Shown piece after piece: positions 1 to 10,029 of a stretch of DNA of 64,000 nt. Each line of letters begins with the position of its first letter. The first letter of the stretch is position 1. Made by a program: the position numbers and the translations under genes. The stretch lies in assembly GCF_007991615.1 (NCBI RefSeq), contig NZ_BJYR01000001.1, positions 186,001-250,000 of the forward strand, in the 5' to 3' direction. Below the pieces are notes generated by a model. The model saw only the letters and a list, made by a program, of their open reading frames with translations. It did not search any database and was not told the DNA's origin. This stretch comes from Novosphingobium sediminis. Lineage in GTDB: Bacteria > Pseudomonadota > Alphaproteobacteria > Sphingomonadales > Sphingomonadaceae.

Positions 1-203
1 AACCCTGTATCTCCGCCGCCTCGATCCTCGCCAAGGAGCACCGCGACCGGCTGATGCGGGCAGCGGCAACGGACTTCCCGCACTATGGCTGGGAGCGCAA
101 CGCGGGCTATGGCACGGCTGAGCACATGGCGGCGCTGCGCCAGCACGGCGCCAGCCCCCACCATCGGCGCAGCTTCGCGCCGGTTGCAGCCGTTCTTGGC
201 TGA
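1..203 (+). CDS. rnhB: Ribonuclease HII, C-terminal part (5' end cut by window edge)
   Basis: The frame is open from the window edge (first whole codon at base 3) to TGA at 201-203, giving the last 66 residues of the protein. It reads [15 protein letters not shown], then [14 protein letters not shown] and finally HHRRSFAPV, which are conserved C-terminal blocks of RNase HII. The enzyme removes ribonucleotides and RNA from RNA:DNA hybrids in the cytoplasm. The N-terminal catalytic acidic residues lie outside the window. The next gene downstream is the CcrM-type methylase, the same neighbour as in Caulobacter. The family assignment is firm; nothing can be said about the start. Confidence 0.93.
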   Translation, partial: PCISAASILAKEHRDRLMRAAATDFPHYGWERNAGYGTAEHMAALRQHGASPHHRRSFAPVAAVLG

Positions 204-229
204 GGGCGCCGAAAACTTTTTTCGCCGGT

Positions 230-1573
<1,344 letters not shown>

Positions 1574-1574
1574 C

Positions 1575-1691
1575 GTGTTCCCGCTGCTGGGCCTGATGCC
1601 CGATCCGCTGGTGCTGCGCTGCCATGCGCGCTGGACCAAGGCCGTGCTTCTGCACGCCATGCGTCTCGCCGCACGCCGCCGCGTGGGCTAA
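1575..1691 (+). CDS. Possible small basic protein, 38 aa, unknown function
   Basis: A GTG-started frame fits between the ccrM stop (1573) and the folP start (1701). It encodes 38 residues beginning MFPLLGLMPDPLVLRCHARW and ending in an Arg-rich tail (ARRRVG). I recognise no family. The case for a real gene is position only: it fills the gap in the same direction with a 1-base gap from ccrM. The case against is its short length, the GTG start and the lack of a clear Shine-Dalgarno sequence. Conservation of the peptide in relatives would decide it. Confidence 0.3.
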   Translation: MFPLLGLMPDPLVLRCHARWTKAVLLHAMRLAARRRVG

Positions 1692-1700
1692 GGTTCGGCC

Positions 1701-2813
1701 ATGGCGCAGAAGATCTACATCCGTCCGATCGGCCTTGCCGATAGCCCGCAAAGCGAGGAGGGCGGGGCGATCCGCCTGGCCGGGGGACTGGTCTACGCCT
1801 CACGTTTCGCGCTGATCGTGCGCGAAGGCGCCAAGGTTGTTTCGCGCCGCCGCTTTGCTGCTGACGAAGCAAACGCCGTGCTGGATGCGCTACCCGATGC
1901 GGTCGCGGCCGAAGCGCAGACGCAATGGGCCAATCTCAAGGCCCAGCACGGGCCGCTGACATGCGGCGCGCGCACGGTGCGGCTCGATCAGCCGCAAGTC
2001 ATGGGCATCCTCAACGTGACGCCCGACAGCTTCTCCGATGGCGGCAAGTTCCTCGACAAGCCCGAAGCCGCATTGGAACATGCAGCGGCCATGCTGGAAG
2101 CGGGCGCTGCGATCATCGATGTCGGCGGGGAATCTACCCGCCCCGGCGCCCCTGCCGTGTGGGAAGGGGACGAGGTCAAACGCGTTGTACCCGTCATCGC
2201 CAAGCTGGCCTCGAGCGGCGCGGCCATTTCCATCGACAGCCGCCGTTCGACCGTGCTTGCCGAAGCGCTCGCGGCGGGCGCGCACATCGTCAACGATGTC
2301 TCCGCGCTGCGCCACGATCCGCGCTCGATCGAAGTCGTTGCGGCTAGCGGGGTGCCGGTCGTCCTTATGCATGCACCGGGCGGCGAGAAGGACCTCCATG
2401 CCGACGGGCACTATGCCGATGTCGTGCTCGATGTGTTCGATGCCCTGCGCGAACGGCGCGATGCGGCCGTCGCGGGCGGGATCGCGCGCGACAAGATCGT
2501 GCTCGATCCGGGTATCGGCTTCGGCAAGTCGCTTGCAGAGAACCTCGCGCTGATCAATGCGCTACCGCTGTTCCATGCGCTCGGCCAGCCGCTGCTGCTG
2601 GGGGCGAGCCGCAAGCGCATGATCGGCGCGCTTTCAGGCGAAGCTCCCGCGCACCAGCGCCTTGGCGGATCGCTGCTGCTCGCGGCCAAGGGCTTCGATG
2701 CGGGCGTGCAGATGGTGCGGGTCCATGATGTGGCGGAGACCGTGCAGGCCTTGCGCGTCTGGCGCGGCCTGCGCGATGCGGCGCTGACGGACTTCAGCCA
2801 GCTCGGCGTTTGA
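1701..2813 (+). CDS. folP: Dihydropteroate synthase
   Basis: Condenses p-aminobenzoate with 6-hydroxymethyl-dihydropterin pyrophosphate to make dihydropteroate, the sulfonamide-sensitive step of folate synthesis. The signatures are clear: MGILNVTPDSFSDGGKF from residue 101, DVGGESTRPGA, LDPGIGFGKS and GASRKRMIG. The protein is 370 residues, while the E. coli enzyme has about 280. The excess is an N-terminal stretch of about 97 residues before the TIM barrel (starting MAQKIYIRPIGLAD) that does not look like a second folate enzyme. The 3' end overlaps the convergent CoA-transferase gene by 20 bases. Confidence 0.95.
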   Translation: MAQKIYIRPIGLADSPQSEEGGAIRLAGGLVYASRFALIVREGAKVVSRRRFAADEANAVLDALPDAVAAEAQTQWANLKAQHGPLTCGARTVRLDQPQVMGILNVTPDSFSDGGKFLDKPEAALEHAAAMLEAGAAIIDVGGESTRPGAPAVWEGDEVKRVVPVIAKLASSGAAISIDSRRSTVLAEALAAGAHIVNDVSALRHDPRSIEVVAASGVPVVLMHAPGGEKDLHADGHYADVVLDVFDALRERRDAAVAGGIARDKIVLDPGIGFGKSLAENLALINALPLFHALGQPLLLGASRKRMIGALSGEAPAHQRLGGSLLLAAKGFDAGVQMVRVHDVAETVQALRVWRGLRDAALTDFSQLGV

Positions 2814-3966
2814 CGGGCATGGGCGGGGCGCCCAGCTCCTCGTTGTGCTGGCCGATGTGCGGGGCCGGCTGCACCTCGAAACCGCCGACCGAGAAAGTGA
2901 CCGGGCTGCGCATCTTGAGGTATTCGCCCTCGGTCGGGTGCGTGCGCTGCTGGAAGAAATCGACCGCCTTGAGGTGCGGGTCGTCGATCAGCTCGTCGAG
3001 ATCGCGCACGGGCATGCACGGGATCTGGTGCTCGGCCATCCTCGCCGCCCATTCCGCCATCGTCAGCTTGGGCGTGCGCTTGGCCATTTCCGCGTAGAAT
3101 TCGCTGATGTTGCGCATGCGCGATGGGTAGTCGATGAAGCGCGGGTCTGTGGCGAGTTCAGGGGCCTCCAGCAGCGCAATCACCGTATCGATCGCATCGG
3201 GCGTGTAGGGCACGATCACGACATAGCCGTCCTTGGCCGGGAAGGGCTGGCGGAATGGATCGAGCTGACGCGGATAGCCCGCCGGTTCCTTTGGCGGCAC
3301 CAGCGTCAGCCCATAAAGATGCTCCTGCATCATGAAATGCGCGAAGCTCTCGAACATCGGCACTTCGACGAACTGCCCCTCGCCGAAGCGCAGCTTGTGG
3401 ATGATCGCGGCCATCACGGCATATGCGCCGTGCAGCCCCGAAACCTTGTCGGCGATCAGCGAGGGCAGGAAGCGCGGCACGGGGTTGCCATCGACGCGTG
3501 AAAGCAGGTTGGTCGTGCCAGTCGCAGCCTGAATGACGTCGTCATAGGCCTGCAGGTCGCCATAAGGGCCGCCCGAGCCAAAGCCGGTGCAGTGCACGTA
3601 GATGATGTCCGGCTTGATCGCCCTCACATCCTCATACCCGAAACCGAGCCGCTCGATCGGCTTGCCGCGCACGTTGTGGATGAAGACGTCCGCCTCGGCG
3701 AGCTGCGCGGCAAGCGCGGCCTTGCCCTCCGCGCTCTTGAGATCGACCGCGAGGCTGCGCTTGCCCTTGTTGAGATTGAGCGTGCAGGGCCCCATGCCGG
3801 GCGTCGCAGCGGGCTTTCCGGCATGGCGGAAGATATCGCCGCCGGTCACCTCGACCTTGATCACGTCTGCTCCGAGGTCGGCAAGCGTCTCGGTCGCATA
3901 GGGGCCAAAGACCACGCTGGTCAGATCGACAACGCGAATGCCTTCCAGCAGCTTTTGTCCTGCCAT
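2794..3966 (-). CDS. CaiB/BaiF family III acyl-CoA transferase
   Basis: A 390-residue protein of the family III CoA-transferases, which move CoA between carboxylic acids through an aspartyl-CoA intermediate. It opens with EGIRVVDLTSVVFGPYAT and LGADVIKVE, typical of the family, and carries YDDVIQAATG at about 141-150, where the catalytic Asp is expected. The start is ATG at 3966. The frame stays open another 430 bases upstream, but that part overlaps the antisense regulator gene and does not resemble the family. The substrate cannot be read from sequence. No acyl-CoA dehydrogenase or hydratase lies beside it. Confidence 0.88.
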   Translation of the reverse strand: MAGQKLLEGIRVVDLTSVVFGPYATETLADLGADVIKVEVTGGDIFRHAGKPAATPGMGPCTLNLNKGKRSLAVDLKSAEGKAALAAQLAEADVFIHNVRGKPIERLGFGYEDVRAIKPDIIYVHCTGFGSGGPYGDLQAYDDVIQAATGTTNLLSRVDGNPVPRFLPSLIADKVSGLHGAYAVMAAIIHKLRFGEGQFVEVPMFESFAHFMMQEHLYGLTLVPPKEPAGYPRQLDPFRQPFPAKDGYVVIVPYTPDAIDTVIALLEAPELATDPRFIDYPSRMRNISEFYAEMAKRTPKLTMAEWAARMAEHQIPCMPVRDLDELIDDPHLKAVDFFQQRTHPTEGEYLKMRSPVTFSVGGFEVQPAPHIGQHNEELGAPPMPVKRRAG

Positions 3967-4061
3967 CGAATGCTCTCCTCCCGGCGGCCGCTGCGACCTG
4001 CCGGGACGAGACTTAACAGCCCCACGCGCGGGAGCAACGCTGCCAGAATCGAGAGTGGGCT

Positions 4062-5480
4062 TCAGGCTACGTTGTCGATCCCGAGCTCGGACAGCTTGCG
4101 ATAGAGCGTCGAGCGCCCGATGCCGAGCCGCCGCGCGACTTCGGTCATGCGGCCGCGATAGTGACCGATGGCGAGGCGGATAACGTCGGCTTCGATCTCT
4201 TCGAGCGGGCGCAGGTTGCCGTCGGGTGAATAGAGCATGACGCCTGCGCCCTCGGTGCCTGACGGTGCGGCGCGCGGTGCCTCGCCGATCATGTTCGAAA
4301 GGTTCGGGAAGTCCTGCGCGGTAAGCGCCTCCCCGTCGCAGAACACGGCTGCGCGGAAGAGGGTCGCCTGAAGCTGGCGCACGTTGCCCGGCCAATCGTA
4401 CGCAGCGAGCAGGGACAGCGCACCATCGGTGATGCCAAGCGGCCTCAGGCCCGGCTGTTCGCCGATGCGGGTCAGGAAGTGGCGGGCAAGGGCCGGAATG
4501 TCGCCCGCGCGTTCGCGCAGGGCAGGAAGATGCACATGGACCCCGCTCAGTGCTTCGAGCAGGGCCGGATCAAACAGCTGCACATCGACCAGATCGTCGA
4601 GGTCCGCATTGCTGCAAACGATCACGCGCACGTCGAGCCGGAAGCTGTGGCGCGCGCCGATAGGCTGGATATCGCCGCGCTGGAGGAACTGGGCGAGACG
4701 GGCCTGCGCCGCAAGGCACAGCCGGTCGATCTCGTCGATCACCAGCGTGCCGCCATCGGCATGCTGAAGCGCGCCCACATGCCGCTCGAAGGCGCCGGGG
4801 AAGGCACCCTTCTCGTGGCCGAACAGAACTGATTCGATCTGGTTGGCCGGAATGCCGCCCGCGTTGACGATCCGGAGAGGGGCTTTCGCGCGGGGACTGG
4901 CGGCGTGCATCGCACGCACCAGCATTTCCTTGCCGGTGCCGCTTTCACCTTCGATCAGGACGGTGTTCTGCGTGCGTGCTGCCTTGGCAGCGACGGCAAG
5001 CGCAGCACGGAATCCGGGTGCGGCACCGATCATCGAATCGAAATCGAGCGTACCGGAAAACTTCTCGGTCAGCGGTTGCAGTTCGTCAGGCGATTCCTCG
5101 CGCCGGGTCGCCGTGCGTAGCGCCTGAAGCAGCCGATCGGGCGCGACCGGCTTGATGAGATAGTCCGAAGCACCCGCGCGCATCGCCTCTACCGCGAGCA
5201 GCGGCGAGGCGCTCGTGGTGATCATCAGAATGGGCAGCGCAGGACGGCGGGCTTTCAGTTCCGCTATCAGCGCGCAGGCCTCGTCGCCCGGAACCCATTG
5301 ATCCAGAATGATTGCGTCGAGCTGCATGCCCTGGCGCGTGCCGAGCGTGGCAATTGCCGTCTCGGAATCGCGGGCGATGATCGTGCGCCAGCCCTCCCGC
5401 GCCGCGAGCGCCGAAATGAGGCGGCACTGTGCAGGCTCGTCATCGATGAGCATCAGCAGGCGATCAGTAGGCTCTGCCAT
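4062..5480 (-). CDS. NtrC-family response regulator (REC-AAA+-Fis) with GAFPGA motif
   Basis: A 472-residue regulator with three domains. The receiver domain (1-125) has acidic residues LIDDE at 11-15, likely phospho-acceptor Asp60 and Lys110. The AAA+ domain has Walker A GESGTGKE at 178-185 and Walker B TLVIDE at 245-250. A Fis-type helix-turn-helix ends the protein (RRLGIGRSTLYRKLSELGI). In activators that contact sigma54 the loop reads GAFTGA; here it reads GAFPGA (225-230, bases 4791-4808). Proline in place of threonine should impair sigma54 contact, so the protein may have lost enhancer activity or work with another sigma factor. No partner kinase is adjacent. Confidence 0.9.
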   Translation of the reverse strand: MAEPTDRLLMLIDDEPAQCRLISALAAREGWRTIIARDSETAIATLGTRQGMQLDAIILDQWVPGDEACALIAELKARRPALPILMITTSASPLLAVEAMRAGASDYLIKPVAPDRLLQALRTATRREESPDELQPLTEKFSGTLDFDSMIGAAPGFRAALAVAAKAARTQNTVLIEGESGTGKEMLVRAMHAASPRAKAPLRIVNAGGIPANQIESVLFGHEKGAFPGAFERHVGALQHADGGTLVIDEIDRLCLAAQARLAQFLQRGDIQPIGARHSFRLDVRVIVCSNADLDDLVDVQLFDPALLEALSGVHVHLPALRERAGDIPALARHFLTRIGEQPGLRPLGITDGALSLLAAYDWPGNVRQLQATLFRAAVFCDGEALTAQDFPNLSNMIGEAPRAAPSGTEGAGVMLYSPDGNLRPLEEIEADVIRLAIGHYRGRMTEVARRLGIGRSTLYRKLSELGIDNVA

Positions 5481-5637
5481 GTCTTTCCCGGTCCTTTTGC
5501 ATAGTGCCGGGGTCTAGCCCATTTGGGTAAAGGTCAGATTAAGCGCAAAACCACCGGTTCCGCTTGAGCCGGGGTTGCGCCGCCGCTAGAGGATGCGGTC
5601 AATTGGACGTTTAAAACGCAATCAGGAAGGGTTTGTC

Positions 5638-5772
5638 ATGGGCGCCACCAACAATGCCGGGAACAACATCAAGGCAGCGACGGCCACCTACGAAGGCTTC
5701 GTCGGCATGATCAAGATCGCCACTCCGGTGATCGCGCTGATCGTGCTCTTCGTCATGTACCTGATCGCCTGA
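5638..5772 (+). CDS. aa3-type cytochrome c oxidase subunit IV-like small membrane protein
   Basis: A 44-residue protein starting MGATNNAGNNIKAATATYEG with a single C-terminal membrane helix (KIATPVIALIVLFVMYLIA). Its size, the soluble segment ending in TYEGF and the one helix fit the bacterial aa3-type oxidase subunit IV family, a short accessory subunit in alphaproteobacteria. A Shine-Dalgarno-like GGAAGG lies just upstream of the ATG. It ends 7 bases before pntAA, so it is probably the first gene of the transhydrogenase operon. The family call rests on length, pattern and position. Confidence 0.75.
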   Translation: MGATNNAGNNIKAATATYEGFVGMIKIATPVIALIVLFVMYLIA

Positions 5773-5779
5773 GCCTCGG

Positions 5780-6910
5780 ATGGGGGCGGCAACAACGATC
5801 GCTGTCCTGCGCGAGCGGGCCAGCGGTGAGCACCGGGTGGCGGCAACACCCGAGACGGTGAAGAAATTCATCGGTCTCGGCGCTGCCGTTCGCGTGGAAG
5901 CAGGAGCGGGCATGAGCGCTTCGATCAGCGACGAGGCCTATCAGGCTGCGGGCGCGGAGATCGTGGCGAGCGGCGTGGCTGCCGGCGCGGATATCGTGCT
6001 GGGCGTGCAGGGTCCGGAAGTCGATCTGCTGGCCGGGGCCAACCCGGGCGCGTGGGTCGTCGCGGGTCTTGATCCCTTCGGCAAGCGTGAGCGGGTCGAT
6101 GCCTATGCGGCAGGCGGCTACGAAGCGCTGGCGATGGAGTTCATGCCGCGCATCACCCGCGCGCAGTCGATGGACATCCTCTCCTCGCAATCGAACCTCG
6201 CCGGTTACAAGGCAGTCATCGTGGCGGCGGACATTTATGGCCGCGCGTTTCCGATGATGATGACCGCAGCCGGCACCGTTTCGGCGGCCAAGGTCTTCGT
6301 CATGGGCGTCGGTGTTGCCGGCCTTCAGGCGATCGCCACCGCGCGCCGCCTTGGTGGGCAGGTTTCCGCCACGGACGTTCGCTCGGCGACCAAGGAGCAG
6401 ATCCAGTCGCTCGGCGCCAAGCCGATCTTCGTCGAGAACGTCGCGGGGATCGAAGGCGAGGGTGCTGGCGGCTACGCGACCGAGATGAGCCCCGAGTACC
6501 AGGCGGCGCAGGCCGAACTGGTCTCCAGCCATATCGCCAAGCAGGATATCGTGATCACCACAGCGCTGATCCCGGGCCGCCCGGCACCGCGCCTCATCAC
6601 CGATGCACAGATCGCGACGATGAAGCCCGGTTCGGTGATCTTCGATCTCGCGGTTTCGGCCGGCGGTAACGTAGAAGGTTCGGTCGCCGATCAGGTCGTC
6701 GAAAAGCACGGCGTCAAGATCGTCGGCTATTCGAACACGGCCACGCATCTGGCGGCAGATGCTTCGGCGCTGTTCAGCCGCAACCTCTTTAATTTCCTGT
6801 CCGCATTCTGGGACAAGGAAGCGGGCAAGCCCGTGCTCGATGAGGAAATCGGCAATGCCATCCGCCTTACGCAGGGCGGCAAGGTCGTGAACGAACGACT
6901 GCTCGGCTGA
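5780..6910 (+). CDS. pntAA: NAD(P) transhydrogenase alpha subunit, part 1 (NAD-binding)
   Basis: A 376-residue soluble domain I of the proton-translocating transhydrogenase, which reduces NADP+ with NADH using the proton gradient. It starts TIAVLRERASGEHRVAATPE and has the alanine dehydrogenase/PNT fold with the dinucleotide motif MGVGVAGLQAIATARRLGG and ATDVR after it. In this organism the alpha subunit is split, so the membrane part is a separate gene starting 11 bases downstream. It is the second gene of a cox4-like, pntAA, pntAB, pntB operon. Confidence 0.95.
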   Translation: MGAATTIAVLRERASGEHRVAATPETVKKFIGLGAAVRVEAGAGMSASISDEAYQAAGAEIVASGVAAGADIVLGVQGPEVDLLAGANPGAWVVAGLDPFGKRERVDAYAAGGYEALAMEFMPRITRAQSMDILSSQSNLAGYKAVIVAADIYGRAFPMMMTAAGTVSAAKVFVMGVGVAGLQAIATARRLGGQVSATDVRSATKEQIQSLGAKPIFVENVAGIEGEGAGGYATEMSPEYQAAQAELVSSHIAKQDIVITTALIPGRPAPRLITDAQIATMKPGSVIFDLAVSAGGNVEGSVADQVVEKHGVKIVGYSNTATHLAADASALFSRNLFNFLSAFWDKEAGKPVLDEEIGNAIRLTQGGKVVNERLLG

Positions 6911-6921
6911 GGGGGGCTGAC

Positions 6922-7206
6922 ATGGACTTCATTTCAATCTTGAGCATCTTCGTGATGGCCTGCTTCGTGGGCTATTACGTCGTCTGGTCGGTGACCCCGG
7001 CTCTCCACACGCCGCTGATGGCGGTCACCAACGCGATTTCCTCGGTCATCGTCGTCGGCGCGCTGGTTGCCGGTGCGGCTGAAGGTTCGGCCATTTCCAA
7101 GTGGCTCGGTCTTGCGGCGGTGGTGCTGGCTTCGGTCAACATCTTCGGCGGCTTCGCCGTCACCGAGCGCATGCTCGCGATGTACAAGAAGAAGGAGAAG
7201 AAGTGA
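6922..7206 (+). CDS. pntAB: NAD(P) transhydrogenase alpha subunit, part 2 (membrane)
   Basis: A 94-residue membrane protein with about three helices, starting MDFISILSIFVMACFVGYYV and ending in a lysine-rich tail (YKKKEKK). It is the alpha-2 membrane fragment of the three-gene transhydrogenase and contributes to the proton channel. The segment VTPALHTPLMAVTNAISSV is characteristic of the family. The GGGGGCTGAC before its ATG supplies a ribosome site. Its TGA (7204-7206) shares one base with the pntB ATG, which implies translational coupling. Confidence 0.95.
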   Translation: MDFISILSIFVMACFVGYYVVWSVTPALHTPLMAVTNAISSVIVVGALVAGAAEGSAISKWLGLAAVVLASVNIFGGFAVTERMLAMYKKKEKK

Positions 7207-8621
7207 TGGAACACATCACCACTCCTCCCTGGGCGATGCTTGCCTATCTGGTAGCCGGCGTCCTGTTCATCATGGCGCTGCGCGGGCTTTCCAGCCCGGC
7301 CACATCGCGTGCGGGCAACCGCTATGGCATCGTCGGCATGACCATCGCGATGGTCACCACGCTAGCGACGCACGGCCTCGCGAGCTTGCCTGAAATCGCC
7401 GCAGCCATCGCAGTCGGCGGCGGCCTCGGCTTCGTGACCGCGCGGCGGATCAAGATGACCGACATGCCGCAGCTTGTCGCGGCCTTCCACTCGCTGGTCG
7501 GCCTTGCGGCGGTGCTCGTCGGTCTTGCTGCCTACTTGAACCCCATCGCGTTCGGCATTGCCGGGCCGGACGGGGTGATCGAAGTGCAGAGCCGCATCGA
7601 AATGGGCCTCGGCATCGCCATCGGTGCGATCACCTTCTCGGGCTCGGTCATCGCGTTCCTCAAGCTCAACGGCAACATGAGCGGCGCGCCGATCATGTTG
7701 CCCGGTCGCCATGCGATCAACCTCGGCACGCTCCTCGCGATCCTCGGCCTCGTTGGCTACTTCACCACGGACCAGTCGCCGTGGGTGATCGCGGTGATCA
7801 CTGCGCTCAGCTTCGCCATCGGCTTCCTGCTGATCATCCCGATCGGCGGCGCGGACATGCCGGTGGTCGTCTCGATGCTCAACTCGTATTCGGGCTGGGC
7901 CGCGGCGGCGATGGGCTTCACGCTCCACAACACCGCGATGATCATCACCGGCGCGCTGGTGGGTTCGTCGGGTGCGATCCTCTCGTACATCATGTGCAAG
8001 GCGATGAACCGCAGCTTCATCTCGGTGATCGCGGGCGGCTTCGGCGCGGCTCCGGAAGCGGCAGCAGGCGGTGCGGCCAAGGTGCAGCGTCCGTGGAAGC
8101 GCGGCGCGGCCGAGGACGCGGCCTACCTGATGAAGGAAGCTGAAAACGTCATCATCATCCCGGGCTACGGCATGGCGGTGGCGCAGGCCCAGCACGTGCT
8201 GCGCGAGATGGGCGATCTGCTCAAGAAGGAAGGCGTCAACGTCAAGTACGCCATCCACCCGGTCGCGGGCCGCATGCCCGGCCACATGAACGTGCTGCTC
8301 GCTGAAGCGAACGTGCCCTATGATGAAGTCTTCGAACTTGAAGACATCAACGGCGAGTTCGCACAGGCCGACGTCGCGTTCATCATCGGCGCCAACGACG
8401 TGGTCAACCCGGCGGCGAAGACCGACAAGTCCTCGCCGATTTACGGGATGCCCGTGTTCGACGTCGACAAGGCCAAAACGGTCATGTTCATCAAGCGCTC
8501 GATGGGCGGTGTCGGCTATGCCGGTGTCGACAACGACGTGTTCTACATGGACCAGACCATGATGCTCCTCGCCGACGCCAAGAAGATGGTCGAGGACATC
8601 AACAAGGCGCTGGCGCACTAA
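7206..8621 (+). CDS. pntB: NAD(P) transhydrogenase beta subunit
   Basis: A 471-residue integral membrane subunit with an N-terminal set of about eight or nine helices and a C-terminal NADP(H)-binding domain III. Typical blocks include GGADMPVVVSMLNSYSGWAA, the domain III motif PGYGMAVAQAQH, HPVAGRMPGHMNVLLAEA and IGANDVVNPAA. I start it at ATG 7206, one base into the pntAB stop, because the protein then begins MEHITTPPWAMLAYL. Starting further upstream would add a basic, non-membrane leader read from the wrong frame of pntAB. Confidence 0.96.
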   Translation: MEHITTPPWAMLAYLVAGVLFIMALRGLSSPATSRAGNRYGIVGMTIAMVTTLATHGLASLPEIAAAIAVGGGLGFVTARRIKMTDMPQLVAAFHSLVGLAAVLVGLAAYLNPIAFGIAGPDGVIEVQSRIEMGLGIAIGAITFSGSVIAFLKLNGNMSGAPIMLPGRHAINLGTLLAILGLVGYFTTDQSPWVIAVITALSFAIGFLLIIPIGGADMPVVVSMLNSYSGWAAAAMGFTLHNTAMIITGALVGSSGAILSYIMCKAMNRSFISVIAGGFGAAPEAAAGGAAKVQRPWKRGAAEDAAYLMKEAENVIIIPGYGMAVAQAQHVLREMGDLLKKEGVNVKYAIHPVAGRMPGHMNVLLAEANVPYDEVFELEDINGEFAQADVAFIIGANDVVNPAAKTDKSSPIYGMPVFDVDKAKTVMFIKRSMGGVGYAGVDNDVFYMDQTMMLLADAKKMVEDINKALAH

Positions 8622-8631
8622 GCCAGCCCAC

Positions 8632-10029
8632 GTGGAGCCGCACGAACCAGCGGCTTCGCCGCATCAGACAGGAAGCTTCGTCCGGGTGCTCTCACCCGGC
8701 GAAGTCTTCCTCCTGACGATCTCGGCGCTTTCCCCGGTCCTTTCCGTGTTCATTGGCGGCAACGCCATCCTGCACATGGCGGGGACGGGGGCCGCGATCG
8801 GGTTCATCGGCGGCGGTGTGCTCGCTTCGGCAATGGCGCTTCTGTTTGCCGAACTTTCAGCAAGTTATCCCGGCGCAGGCGGTGTCTACCCCGCGCTGAA
8901 CACGATCCTCGGCCCGCGCTGGACCTTTCCCTTCGTCATCCTGCGTACGGTGATCCTGTTCCCGCTGCTGGCCTTCTTCGCCACCGGGACCGGTCCTTAT
9001 ATCCGCCTATTCCTGCCATGGATGCCGCAAGATGTGGCTGCTCTCGCCACGCTTGCGCTCGCCTGCCTGATCGCCGCGGCGCAGATCAAGCGCGGCGCGA
9101 AAGTGATTGCCGCTTTCCTCGTTATCGAAGTCATTGCGCTGTCAGTGCTCTCCTATGCGGCGCTAACGCATTTTCGCGCGGCAAACATTGGGCTCGTGTT
9201 GCATCCGGTCGCTGCGGCCGTCGGCGCTGGCCTTGCGGCAACCCCGGCGGCGAGTATTGCTCTCGCGGTCATTGCCGGGGCCTCGATGACGGCCGGAGCG
9301 GACTGGGCGACCTTCTTTGCGGAGGACATGCTCGATGCCAAGCGCCGCATGGGGCCGGTCGTTGCCTGGACGGGCCTCATCGCGGCCGTGGTCATTTCGG
9401 TGCCGGTAGTGCTCATGATTCTCGCGATGAGCGATGTCGGTGCCACACTTTCCTCCGAGGCGCCCATGGCGCATTTCATGGAGGAAACGACTGGTCCGCT
9501 CGTAACTTCGCTCGTTTCGCTCGGCATCATTGCGGCAATCTTCAACGGTGCGATTGCGGTGATGATGGCGCTTTCCCGGCAGCTCCATGCACTAGGGCGC
9601 GACGGCGTATTTCCCGCTCCGGTCAACCGGGTGCTACGGATCGTGAGCCCGCGTACGCGCGCGCCGACCGGGGCGCTGGCGGTGCTGCTGGTGGTTGGCG
9701 GCATGTGCACATTCCTTGGTGAGCGCCGCCTCGTCCTCCTCACCAGCGGCAATTTTTCCGAATACCTGCTGCTCGGCCTCGCCGTGATCGCCGGACGCAG
9801 GGCGGGGGTGTTGAGCGAGCATTTCCGCATTCGGCTCCATCCGGTGGTGCCGATCATGGCGCTTGCTCTCAGCTTCTCGATCGTTGCGGCGAACTGGGCC
9901 GATGCCGAGACCGCGCGGGTTTCCATGGCGCTGCTGCTTGCGGTGTTTGTGGCCGCGTTTGTCTGGCATGAGTGGTCCATCCGGACAGGGCGCGGCCCGG
10001 TCCGGCTTAACGGGAGCGATCTTGAATGA
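8632..10029 (+). CDS. APC-family amino acid/polyamine permease
   Basis: A 465-residue membrane protein with about 12 hydrophobic segments. The N-terminal region (VLSPGEVFLLTISALSPVLS and LLFAELSASYPGAGGVYPAL) matches the APC superfamily amino acid permeases, where the first helix and the Ser-Tyr-Pro-Gly segment help form the substrate site. The substrate is unknown. The chosen start is GTG at 8632, 10 bases after pntB, so the gene may be cotranscribed with the transhydrogenase. The ribosome site is weak. The stop overlaps the next gene in an ATGA junction. Confidence 0.82.
   Translation: MEPHEPAASPHQTGSFVRVLSPGEVFLLTISALSPVLSVFIGGNAILHMAGTGAAIGFIGGGVLASAMALLFAELSASYPGAGGVYPALNTILGPRWTFPFVILRTVILFPLLAFFATGTGPYIRLFLPWMPQDVAALATLALACLIAAAQIKRGAKVIAAFLVIEVIALSVLSYAALTHFRAANIGLVLHPVAAAVGAGLAATPAASIALAVIAGASMTAGADWATFFAEDMLDAKRRMGPVVAWTGLIAAVVISVPVVLMILAMSDVGATLSSEAPMAHFMEETTGPLVTSLVSLGIIAAIFNGAIAVMMALSRQLHALGRDGVFPAPVNRVLRIVSPRTRAPTGALAVLLVVGGMCTFLGERRLVLLTSGNFSEYLLLGLAVIAGRRAGVLSEHFRIRLHPVVPIMALALSFSIVAANWADAETARVSMALLLAVFVAAFVWHEWSIRTGRGPVRLNGSDLE

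Noticed and set aside
3967..4395. N-terminal extension of the CoA-transferase gene
   Set aside because: The frame stays open but overlaps the regulator gene and does not resemble the family; ATG 3966 fits the family start.
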